Of a DNA stretch of 22,671 bases, positions 7,518 through 14,557 are shown piece by piece. Within the stretch, counting starts at the first letter, position 1; each line of letters starts with the position of its first letter. The DNA is taken from NCBI GenBank assembly GCA_002430125.1, contig DJBQ01000037.1:2853-25523 (forward strand), read 5' to 3'. The position numbers were made by a program, and so were the translations under genes. The DNA is from Rhodobacterales bacterium UBA5972 (lineage in GTDB: Bacteria > Pseudomonadota > Alphaproteobacteria > Rhodobacterales > Rhodobacteraceae). The notes under the pieces are model-generated. The model saw nothing but the letters and a program-made list of their open reading frames with translations, was not told where the DNA came from and ran no database searches.

Positions 7518-8540
7518 ATGCACAATGCAGCACCCTTTGCCTCGCTTGCAGAATTTTCTGCCATTCTGAAAACTCTGCGGGGTGCGGATCAAGTTGCGAT
7601 TGACGGGGCAACGGCACGGAATGCGCAATTGACCAAGCCCCCGGCAGCATTGGGTCGACTGGAAGATTTGGCGATCTGGTATGCCGGTTGGCGGGGGCAG
7701 GCGGCGCCGGTGATTGTACGGCCGCAGGTGGTTATTTTCGCTGGAAATCACGGCGTGACCGCACAGGGGGTTTCGGCCTTTCCTGCCGAAGTGACCCAGC
7801 AGATGGTCTATAATTTTCAGGCAGGCGGTGCGGCGATCAACCAGTTGTGCAAATGTTTTGGGGCGACTTTGACGGTTCATGCTTTGGAATTAGACAGGCC
7901 GACGGCGGATTTCACCGAAGCATCAGCGATGTCTGAGGCGGAGGTTGTTGCAGCCCTTGCAACGGGTTGGCAGGCGGTTGATCCCAAGGCCGATCTGTTA
8001 GTGACCGGGGAAATGGGTATCGGCAACACAACGTCGGCGGCGGCGATTGCCAACGCGATTTTTGGCGGTGAGGCCGAAGATTGGGTTGGGCGCGGCACCG
8101 GTGTGACTGATGCTGGATTGGCGATTAAAGCGCGGGTCGTTCGCGATGGTTTGGTGCGGCATGTGGGGGCGTTGAATGACCCGATTGAAATCCTGCGCTG
8201 CCTTGGTGGGCGTGAACTGGCGGCGATGGCAGGGGCTATTGCGCGGGCGCGGGTTGAAGGCATTCCAGTTATTCTGGACGGGTTTATTTGTACGGCTGCT
8301 GCAAGCGTTCTTGAGCGCGCGCAAAAAGGTGCGTTAGATCATTGCGTTGCGGGCCACGTTTCGGCCGAAGCGGCGCATGCAAAAATGCTGTCAAAACTGG
8401 GCATGGCCCCATTGCTTTCACTGGGCCTGCGACTGGGTGAAGGGTCAGGTGGCGCCTTGGCGATTGGTATCATGCAGGGCGCGCTGGCCTGTCATTCCGG
8501 TATGGCAACCTTCGCCGAAGCTGGCGTCAGCGAGGGGTGA
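7518..8540 (+). CDS. cobT: nicotinate-nucleotide-dimethylbenzimidazole phosphoribosyltransferase
   Basis: CobT makes alpha-ribazole phosphate from 5,6-dimethylbenzimidazole and nicotinate mononucleotide, supplying the lower ligand that CobS attaches. From the ATG at 7518 the protein has 340 residues, the usual family length. Conserved parts are [16 protein letters not shown], the [16 protein letters not shown] loop, [24 protein letters not shown] and the catalytic-glutamate segment RLGEGSGGA (Glu308, equivalent to Salmonella Glu317). An ATG 57 nt further upstream (7461) is in frame, but its extra 19 residues are not part of the family. It diverges from cobS across 87 nt, too short for a cobalamin riboswitch. 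It converges with the antiporter gene, leaving a 10-nt gap with no terminator. Confidence 0.94.
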   Translation: MHNAAPFASLAEFSAILKTLRGADQVAIDGATARNAQLTKPPAALGRLEDLAIWYAGWRGQAAPVIVRPQVVIFAGNHGVTAQGVSAFPAEVTQQMVYNFQAGGAAINQLCKCFGATLTVHALELDRPTADFTEASAMSEAEVVAALATGWQAVDPKADLLVTGEMGIGNTTSAAAIANAIFGGEAEDWVGRGTGVTDAGLAIKARVVRDGLVRHVGALNDPIEILRCLGGRELAAMAGAIARARVEGIPVILDGFICTAAASVLERAQKGALDHCVAGHVSAEAAHAKMLSKLGMAPLLSLGLRLGEGSGGALAIGIMQGALACHSGMATFAEAGVSEG

Positions 8541-8550
8541 CCCTGCTTTG

Positions 8551-10416
8551 TCAGCTCTGCGAAACTTCGTCCTCGTCGTGGCGGTTTGAAATCTTGTGTG
8601 ATGTGAACCCGGTCGCCAAGGTTTTGCTTAGCTCTTTGGCGCGCGCGATAAAGGCAGGGTTTTCCAGGTTCGAAACGCTTGGGTCCCAAAGAACCGCCAT
8701 TTCTTTAAGCAAGCGCCGATCCAGTTCAAAGAAATAGTCACCGGCCTGTTCAACTTCGAACGACGACATACCCATACCGGCAAGCACAGATTTTCCAGCC
8801 CTGATCGAGCTGTCAAAGGTTTCACGCACAATATCATTCGCCCCGGCTCGGTAGAGTTCATAGACGGCCTGCCGGTCATAAGCACGCGCGACGATATGCA
8901 GGTCAGGCCGTTCTTTTCTGGCGTGTTTGACCAGCGTAATCGCGGCTTTGGGATCATCAAGGGCGACGACCAGTACTTTGGCTTTCATCAAGCCGGCGGC
9001 ATGCATCAATTCAGGTCGCGTGGGGTCGCCGAAAAACCCCTTCATGCCAAACTTGCGCTGCACCTCGATAGTTTCAATATCGTGATCCAGCACAACGGTT
9101 TTGTAACCGCTCATCCCAACAATGCGGTTGACGATTTGCCCAAACCTGCCGACGCCTGCAATAATGATCGGCGCTTGCTCGTCAATCTCGTCGGCGGCCT
9201 GTTCAGTCACGCCGCGGCTGCGCAGTTTCTTGTCGACCAGATCAAAGATGATGAACAGTGCTGGGGTCAGCAGCATCGACAAGGCCACGACCAGCAGCAA
9301 AGTTTTGGATAATTCTGTCGGGATAACGTTGGTTTGCACCATAAAGCCCAGCATCACAAAGCCGAATTCACCTGCCTGCGCCAGACCAAGGGCAAACAAC
9401 AACTGATCCCGGCCTTTCAGTTTGAATATCCGCGCAAGTACCAAGAGAACGGAGGCCTTTACGGCCATAACGCCAAGTGTAAGCATCAGAATATAGGTGA
9501 AATCGCCAAATAGGATTTCGAAATCAATGCCCGCGCCGACGGTGATAAAGAACAGACCAAGCAACAGACCTTTGAAGGGTTCTATATCACTCTCCAATTC
9601 GTGACGGAATTCAGAGTTGGCCAAAACCACGCCCGCCAGAAACGTGCCAAGTGCGGGTGAAAGGCCAACCAGGCTCATCAGCAGGGCGATGCCGATGACC
9701 AACAGCAAGGTCGCGGCGGTGAACATTTCCCGAAGATGCGAACCGGCAATAAAGCGGAACAAGGGACGCGACAGATAATGACCGCCGAGAATGACGGTGG
9801 CGATTGCGCCGATGGTCACGGCCGTAACACCCCATCCGGGCAGGCCTTCAACCAAGGACATGGTCTCGCCAGCCGCGTGGTTACTAACGTCGTTATGATA
9901 GCCCTGAATTGCCAAAAGCGGTACCAGTGCCAACATCGGGATCACGGCGATATCTTGCGACAACAGCACCGAAAAACACGACCGCCCGCCGGGCGTTTGC
10001 ATCAACCCCTTTTCGTTCAAGGTTTGCAAAACGATAGCAGTGGAGGACAGTGAAAAGGTCAGGCCGATCGCCAGACCAACACTCAATGGCTGGCCAATTG
10101 CCACGCAAATTGCCGCCACGCTTAGTGCTGTCAGTGAAATCTGCAATCCGCCCAGCCCAATCAGCCGATGCCGCATATCCCACAAAGCGCGCGGTTCAAG
10201 TTCGAGGCCCACCACGAACAACATCATCACGACGCCAAATTCCGCAAAATGCTGCAGGTTTTGGGTTTCCGTGCCGACCAATCCAATCACCGGCCCGATC
10301 AGCACACCGGCAATCAGATATCCCAGCACCGACCCCAACCCCAAACGTTTGGCGACAGGCACGGCGATGACGGCTGAACCCAAATAGATCGTGGCTTGAA
10401 ACAGAAAACTTTCCAT
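8551..10416 (-). CDS. Kef-type CPA2 cation/proton antiporter with a C-terminal RCK (TrkA-N) domain
   Basis: The 621-residue inner-membrane protein starts with a 12-13-segment Na+/H+-exchanger domain (residues 1 to about 390). It carries Kef hallmarks: GVVMMLFVVGLELEP, FSLSSTAIVLQTLNEKGL and the SQDIAVIPMLA motif. A cytoplasmic RCK/TrkA-N domain follows from about residue 412, with the nucleotide-binding GVGRFG and the ED-type end GDPTRPELMHAAGL. KefB/KefC members exchange K+ for H+ and are gated by glutathione and NAD(H). A glutathione-specific role here is not proven, and no KefF/KefG-type partner gene is present. The 32-codon upstream extension of the frame overlaps the Lrp gene and lacks family similarity, so the start is placed at 10416. 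It lies 7 nt after the Lrp stop, suggesting co-transcription. Confidence 0.92.
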   Translation of the reverse strand: MESFLFQATIYLGSAVIAVPVAKRLGLGSVLGYLIAGVLIGPVIGLVGTETQNLQHFAEFGVVMMLFVVGLELEPRALWDMRHRLIGLGGLQISLTALSVAAICVAIGQPLSVGLAIGLTFSLSSTAIVLQTLNEKGLMQTPGGRSCFSVLLSQDIAVIPMLALVPLLAIQGYHNDVSNHAAGETMSLVEGLPGWGVTAVTIGAIATVILGGHYLSRPLFRFIAGSHLREMFTAATLLLVIGIALLMSLVGLSPALGTFLAGVVLANSEFRHELESDIEPFKGLLLGLFFITVGAGIDFEILFGDFTYILMLTLGVMAVKASVLLVLARIFKLKGRDQLLFALGLAQAGEFGFVMLGFMVQTNVIPTELSKTLLLVVALSMLLTPALFIIFDLVDKKLRSRGVTEQAADEIDEQAPIIIAGVGRFGQIVNRIVGMSGYKTVVLDHDIETIEVQRKFGMKGFFGDPTRPELMHAAGLMKAKVLVVALDDPKAAITLVKHARKERPDLHIVARAYDRQAVYELYRAGANDIVRETFDSSIRAGKSVLAGMGMSSFEVEQAGDYFFELDRRLLKEMAVLWDPSVSNLENPAFIARAKELSKTLATGFTSHKISNRHDEDEVSQS

Positions 10417-10423
10417 ATGATCC

Positions 10424-10879
10424 TCAAACTGGCAGGGGGGCGTCTTGTTTGGTCTGGTCCATGACGATTTGGCTTTGGACCCGGGCAACCGCCGCATGCG
10501 GTAGCAAAACATCCTGCACTAATTTGTGCAGTTCGCCAAGGTCAGTACAGTAAACCCGCAATAAATAGTCGGCTTCACCAGTCAGAGTCCATGCGCTGAC
10601 TACCTCGGGTCTTGCGCGGGTCAGGGTGCGAAACGACCGGGCCGCTTCGGGTGTGTGGCTGACCATGGCGACCTGAATAAAGGCTTGCACATTCAGACCA
10701 AGGCGCGCGGGATCCAGTCGAGCGCGGTAGCCAGTAATATAGCCATCCTCTTCTAACCTTTGGCGTCTGCGGCCAGCTTGTGACGGGGACAAGTTCAACA
10801 CATCGCCAAGTTCCTGCGCGGTTAAATGTGCGTCTTTTTGTAAGGCCTGCAACAGCAGGGAATCGATTGAATCAAGCAT
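10424..10879 (-). CDS. Lrp/AsnC-family transcriptional regulator
   Basis: The 151-residue protein has the typical two parts. An N-terminal winged helix-turn-helix spans about residues 3-60 (IDSLLLQALQKDAHLTAQEL, then LSPSQAGRRRQRLEEDGYI as recognition helix). A C-terminal RAM effector domain spans about 65-140, with the GEADYLLRVYC strand that shapes the ligand pocket. Lrp/AsnC proteins sense amino acids or related acids and bind as dimers to octamers. Its gene is divergent from hppD, which points to control of tyrosine breakdown with an aromatic amino acid or 4-hydroxyphenylpyruvate as likely effector (inference). The antiporter gene follows after 7 nt. Short A/T-rich repeats in the shared upstream region are candidate operators. 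Confidence 0.92.
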   Translation of the reverse strand: MLDSIDSLLLQALQKDAHLTAQELGDVLNLSPSQAGRRRQRLEEDGYITGYRARLDPARLGLNVQAFIQVAMVSHTPEAARSFRTLTRARPEVVSAWTLTGEADYLLRVYCTDLGELHKLVQDVLLPHAAVARVQSQIVMDQTKQDAPLPV

Positions 10880-11015
10880 GAGTGCGTCTTTCGTGCGTAT
10901 TTTTATTATTATGCATAAATCTACCGCGAAAATACAGAGAAATACGCGAAATTATGCGCAAACATCGTATTCGACATGCATCATACTGCGCGGACAAATC
11001 ACAGGAGGCGAAAAC
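10880..11015. promoter_or_regulatory. divergent Lrp / hppD regulatory region with candidate operators
   Basis: The 136-nt spacer is more AT-rich than its flanks. It holds TTATGCATAA (10909-10918, a perfect palindrome) and TTATGCGCAA (10952-10961), starting 43 nt apart, about four helical turns. It also holds an inverted pair, TTTCGTGCGTATTT (10889-10902) and AAATACGCGAAA (10940-10951), with a 2-nt difference. Helically phased, imperfect A/T-rich sites are what an Lrp-type octamer would wrap. I cannot assign promoters for either gene with certainty. Confidence 0.5.
11003..11008 (+). promoter_or_regulatory. ribosome-binding site deciding the hppD start
   Basis: A perfect AGGAGG lies 7 nt before the ATG at 11016. 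The same frame is open back to 10878, but the 46 extra codons cross the AT-rich operator region and have no HPPD similarity, so this site fixes the real start. Confidence 0.9.
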
Positions 11016-12119
11016 ATGGGTCCGTTCCCGCATCATTCCGTTGTTTCAGAAATCAGCGAGGCCAATCCAGCCGGAACCAATGGCATGGAGTTTGTCGAAT
11101 TTGCGCATCCAAACCCGCAAGAATTACGCGATCTGTTCGCCCGGATGGGATATGCAAAAACTGCGCACCACAAGACCAAACAGATCGAGCTTTGGCAGCA
11201 GGGCGACATCACGTTCGTTCTGAATTCCGAACAGGGCTCGATGGGAATGCGGTTTGTTGATGAACACGGCCCCTGTGCGCCGTCAATGGCGTGGCGTTTT
11301 GTTGACGCGCAATATGCTTATGAACGCGCGCTTGCCAAAGGCGCCGAGGCTTATGACGCAGCGGACAAAGTTTTGAACGTCCCGGCAATCAAAGGCATTG
11401 GCGGCAGTCTGATCTATTTCGTGGATAAATTTGGTGCCAAGGGGTCGGCTTACGACGCCGAATATGATTGGCTGGAACCCGGGGCGGACAAACCGAAAGG
11501 CGTTGGCTTTTATTATCTGGACCATCTGACCAATAACGTGAAACGCGGCAATATGAAGAAATGGTTTGATTTTTACGCCGACATTTTCAATTTCCGCCAA
11601 ATCCGGTTTTTTGATATCAAGGGCAAAGCCACTGGACTGACGTCGCGTGCGTTGACATCGCCTTGCGGCCGCATCCGTATTCCGATCAATGAAAGTGCCG
11701 ACGATAACAGCCAAATCGAAGAATATCTGCGCGACTATAACGGTGAAGGTATTCAGCACGTCGCCGTTGGCACCGACAACATTTATGCCAGCACCGATGC
11801 AATTGCTGCCAAGGGTCTGGAATTCATGCCCGCGCCAAACGTGATGTATTATAAGATGAGCACATCGCGCGTGAAGGGCCATGAGGAGCCAATCGAAAAG
11901 CTTATGAAAAACGGCATTCTGATTGACGGAGAAGGTGTTTTGGGTGGCGGTGAAACCCGCGTTCTTTTGCAGATTTTTTCCAAAACCGTTATCGGGCCGA
12001 TCTTTTTCGAATTCATCCAGCGCAAGGGCGATGATGGTTTCGGCGAGGGGAACTTCAAAGCGTTGTTTGAATCCATCGAACAAGACCAGATCGATCGCGG
12101 GGTTCTTGTCGCCGAATGA
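11016..12119 (+). CDS. hppD: 4-hydroxyphenylpyruvate dioxygenase
   Basis: HppD converts 4-hydroxyphenylpyruvate to homogentisate, the committing step of tyrosine and phenylalanine breakdown. It is a cytoplasmic non-haem Fe(II) enzyme that uses the substrate's own keto acid as electron source. The 367-residue protein has the two-barrel vicinal-oxygen-chelate fold. The three iron ligands are present: His170 in LDHLTNN, His248 in GIQHVAVGT and Glu332 in FFEFIQRKG. The C-terminal helix motif GFGEGNFKALFESIE, which closes the active site, is intact. It is divergent from the Lrp-type regulator, and its stop overlaps the Rieske gene by 4 nt. The homogentisate dioxygenase and later pathway genes are not in the window. 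Confidence 0.97.
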   Translation: MGPFPHHSVVSEISEANPAGTNGMEFVEFAHPNPQELRDLFARMGYAKTAHHKTKQIELWQQGDITFVLNSEQGSMGMRFVDEHGPCAPSMAWRFVDAQYAYERALAKGAEAYDAADKVLNVPAIKGIGGSLIYFVDKFGAKGSAYDAEYDWLEPGADKPKGVGFYYLDHLTNNVKRGNMKKWFDFYADIFNFRQIRFFDIKGKATGLTSRALTSPCGRIRIPINESADDNSQIEEYLRDYNGEGIQHVAVGTDNIYASTDAIAAKGLEFMPAPNVMYYKMSTSRVKGHEEPIEKLMKNGILIDGEGVLGGGETRVLLQIFSKTVIGPIFFEFIQRKGDDGFGEGNFKALFESIEQDQIDRGVLVAE

Positions 12120-12475
12120 TGCTTGATTGGACAGATTTTCCGGATGCGCCTCAGTCGGGGGCAAAGCTGTGTGATGCGGTGGATGTGCCGGACGCAGGGG
12201 TTTTGTCGGTGCTCATCGATGATTTTCCGGTTTTGGTAATGTTTGCCGGCAGTGCAGTACGTGCGTTCGTTAACGCTTGCCCGCATCAATTCCTTCCACT
12301 GGATCTGCGGGCCGGGGAAATCCTCAGTGTCGATGGGCAGCATTTGCTGTGTAGCAATCACACCGCGATGTTTCGGGCCTCTGATGGACTGGGTGTGGCA
12401 GGCGAAGGCTTGGGCTGTGCCTTAAGTGCGATACCAGTAGAAATTCGCGGCGCGGGCATTTTCATTCAAGGATAG
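12116..12475 (+). CDS. Rieske 2Fe-2S ferredoxin-like protein
   Basis: The 119-residue protein is a small soluble Rieske domain. The cluster ligands are Cys55-Pro-His57 and Cys79-x2-His82, within NACPHQFLPLDLR and LCSNHTAMF. That is the C-x-H / C-x2-H pattern of dioxygenase-associated ferredoxins and NirD-like proteins. There is no membrane segment or oxygenase domain, so it should act as an electron carrier or a redox/oxygen-linked partner. Its ATG overlaps the hppD TGA (ATGA, with a second ATG directly behind), a classic translational-coupling arrangement. HppD itself needs no ferredoxin, so the partner is unclear; candidates are an oxygenase elsewhere or a maintenance role for the Fe centre. 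Confidence 0.88.
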   Translation: MMLDWTDFPDAPQSGAKLCDAVDVPDAGVLSVLIDDFPVLVMFAGSAVRAFVNACPHQFLPLDLRAGEILSVDGQHLLCSNHTAMFRASDGLGVAGEGLGCALSAIPVEIRGAGIFIQG

Positions 12476-12531
12476 GCTTGGCGGAGCCGTAAGCTGTTGT
12501 CATAGTCATCCGGCCAAAGGAAAGGTCGGCT

Positions 12532-13464
12532 ATGGCCCTGCTTATTGATATCCGCGCATCCGACTGGATGGAGGATGGTGCGCTGCGCGATCTGGTGGCA
12601 CCTTTGCTGCCGGGGGTAACGATCCATTGCGGCCCTCCTGATCGTAAGCTGACAGATGTGCGCATGTTGGCCACGATCCAGATGCAGCCGGGAATGGTCA
12701 CTCAACTGCCCAATCTGGAACTGGTTCAAAAGCTGGGGGCAGGCGTGGAAACAATGCTGTTTGATGCGAACTTACCGGTCAATGTGCGGATAGCGCGGCT
12801 TGAACCGGCCGAACAAGCCGCCGAAATCGCGCAATATTGTTTGGCCGAGGTTTTGGCTGCTTTGCGCGATATTCGGGGATATTACGCTGACCAGACTGCA
12901 AAGCATTGGTTGTCGCGCCCACCGCGTCGGGCCGGAGAAACGAAAATTTCCGTGTTGGGACTTGGCCATATCGGGCGGCATGTCGCGGCCTTGCTGGCGT
13001 TGAACGGATTTCAGGTATCCGGCTGGAGCCGCACGCAGAAATCCATCGACAATGTCCACTGCTATTGCGGTGACGATGGCTTGGATCAGGCGTTGACCGC
13101 GGCGGATTTTGTCATTGCAGTACTGCCCTCGACACCGCAAACGCGAGGTATGATGGCGGCGAACAGGTTCACAAAAATGAAACCTGGCGCGGTTTTCATC
13201 AATGTTGGTCGCGGCGATCTGGTTGTGGATCAGGACTTGTTGTTGGCATTGAAATCCCATCTTGGCGGCGCGACTTTGGACGTTTTCCACACGGAGCCTT
13301 TGCCCGCCAACCATCCATTTTGGGAGACGCAAAACCTTTGGATCACGCCGCATGTATCCGGCTGGAGCCTTGGTGACGGTCTTTTGGATGTGGCTGAAAA
13401 CTATAAACGTTTGATTGCAGGTAAACCCTTGCTGCGTGAGATTGATCGCGCGAAAGGCTATTGA
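12532..13464 (+). CDS. ghrA: glyoxylate/hydroxypyruvate reductase A-like D-2-hydroxyacid dehydrogenase
   Basis: The 310-residue protein belongs to the GhrA branch of the D-2-hydroxyacid dehydrogenases, which reduce glyoxylate and hydroxypyruvate with NADPH. The Rossmann motif is GLGHIG (143-148). The active-site set is Arg227 (NVGRGDLV), Glu255 (DVFHTEPLP) and His274 (ITPHVSGWS). The N-terminal catalytic half has the usual short form of the GhrA group (LVQKLGAGVE), and AEQAAEIAQYCLAEVLAALRDI corresponds to the helix before the hinge. After the Rossmann motif, GWSRTQKSIDN contains Arg/Ser-type residues where NADPH-preferring enzymes contact the 2'-phosphate. It stands between the hppD-Rieske unit (56 nt upstream) and the M19-like operon (97 nt downstream). 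Whether it belongs to either is unclear. Confidence 0.88.
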   Translation: MALLIDIRASDWMEDGALRDLVAPLLPGVTIHCGPPDRKLTDVRMLATIQMQPGMVTQLPNLELVQKLGAGVETMLFDANLPVNVRIARLEPAEQAAEIAQYCLAEVLAALRDIRGYYADQTAKHWLSRPPRRAGETKISVLGLGHIGRHVAALLALNGFQVSGWSRTQKSIDNVHCYCGDDGLDQALTAADFVIAVLPSTPQTRGMMAANRFTKMKPGAVFINVGRGDLVVDQDLLLALKSHLGGATLDVFHTEPLPANHPFWETQNLWITPHVSGWSLGDGLLDVAENYKRLIAGKPLLREIDRAKGY

Positions 13465-13561
13465 AACGCTTGGGATATTCCGGTGTACTGCCAGCAAGTG
13501 TTAGCGAATTCATGAGACTGGCGCGCTTTAAGGCCAGCGGCTATGAAAATAAGGAACGACA

Positions 13562-14557
13562 ATGCCCAGCCCACGGATTGACAACCTGCAATACGCGAAC
13601 TGGTCGGAAAAAATATTTCGGCAGATGCGGATCGGTGGTGTGGACGCCGTACATGTCACAATCGCCTATCACGAGAATTTTCGCGAAGCCGTGTTGAATG
13701 TCGAGGCGTTCAATCGCTGGTTTGAACAATTCCCTGATCTGATTTTTCAAGGTAAAACTGCCGAGGATGTCAGTCTCGCACAAGCGACTGGCCGCACGGC
13801 GATCTTTTTCGGGTTTCAGAACCCCTCGCCCATAGAGGACGATATCAGGCTTGTGCAGGTCTGGCACGATCTGGGGGTTCGGTTCATGCAACTGACCTAC
13901 AACAACCAATCCCTGCTGGCGACCGGGTGTTATGAGGCCGAAGATAACGGTATCACGCGCATGGGGCGCGAAGTGATCCGCGAGATGAATCGCGTCGGCA
14001 TGGTGATCGACATGAGCCATTCCGGCGAGCGTTCGACACTGGAAGCCATCGAAATCTCCTCGCGTCCAATTGCGATCACCCATGCCAATCCCGGCTTTTG
14101 GCATTCTGCACTGCGCAATAAATCCGACCGCGTGTTACAGGCCTTGGCCGAAAGCGGTGGTATGCTTGGCTTTTCGATGTATCCGCATCACCTAAAGGGC
14201 GGGTCTGATTGTACTGTCGCGGAATTCGCGAAAATGATCGCCCGCACGGTGGATAAAATGGGCGCAGACCGGCTTGGGATCGGCAGTGATCTTTGTCAGG
14301 ATCACCCGGATTCTGTGGTTGAATGGATGCGCAACGGTCGGTGGAGCAAGACTATTGATTACGGTGAAGGCTCGGCTAGTGCCGCAGGTTTTCCGCCGCA
14401 ACCAACGTGGTTTCACGACAACCGCGATTTTGGCAATATCGCAGCGGCTTTGGTTGCAGTGGGCCTTTCTGCGGGCGAAGTCGCTGGGATCATGGGCGGC
14501 AATTGGCACCGATTTTACGCAAACTCGTTTGCAGGCGAAAACCATGGCAAAACCTAA
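13562..14557 (+). CDS. peptidase M19 (membrane dipeptidase)-family protein with a degenerate metal site
   Basis: The 331-residue protein has the M19/renal dipeptidase TIM-barrel fold, but not the full binuclear zinc site. His153 (DMSHSGE) and His174 (AITHANP) match human DPEP1 His198 and His219 with identical 21-residue spacing. Asp243 (GIGSDLC) matches Asp288 with identical 69-residue spacing. The N-terminal H-x-D ligands are replaced: the expected D-G-H-N-D reads Asp7-Asn-Leu9-Gln-Tyr11. The bridging Glu125 region (VEGGHS in DPEP1) reads FQNPSP, with Gln86 at the Glu position. There is no signal peptide. I recall M19 members of this type near betaine/dimethylglycine catabolic genes in other Proteobacteria, so normal dipeptidase activity should not be assumed. 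An AAGGA site sits 6 nt before the ATG. It overlaps the next gene by 14 nt. Confidence 0.86.
   Translation: MPSPRIDNLQYANWSEKIFRQMRIGGVDAVHVTIAYHENFREAVLNVEAFNRWFEQFPDLIFQGKTAEDVSLAQATGRTAIFFGFQNPSPIEDDIRLVQVWHDLGVRFMQLTYNNQSLLATGCYEAEDNGITRMGREVIREMNRVGMVIDMSHSGERSTLEAIEISSRPIAITHANPGFWHSALRNKSDRVLQALAESGGMLGFSMYPHHLKGGSDCTVAEFAKMIARTVDKMGADRLGIGSDLCQDHPDSVVEWMRNGRWSKTIDYGEGSASAAGFPPQPTWFHDNRDFGNIAAALVAVGLSAGEVAGIMGGNWHRFYANSFAGENHGKT

Noticed and set aside
10878..11015. N-terminal extension of hppD by 46 codons
   Set aside because: It crosses the AT-rich operator region and has no HPPD similarity; a perfect AGGAGG stands 7 nt before the ATG at 11016.
11283..12164. 293-codon antisense frame across hppD
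   Set aside because: It is the mirror of a conserved gene with intact iron ligands; its translation has no recognisable domain.
12772..13497. 241-codon antisense frame across ghrA
   Set aside because: Shadow frame; the plus-strand ghrA has all catalytic residues.
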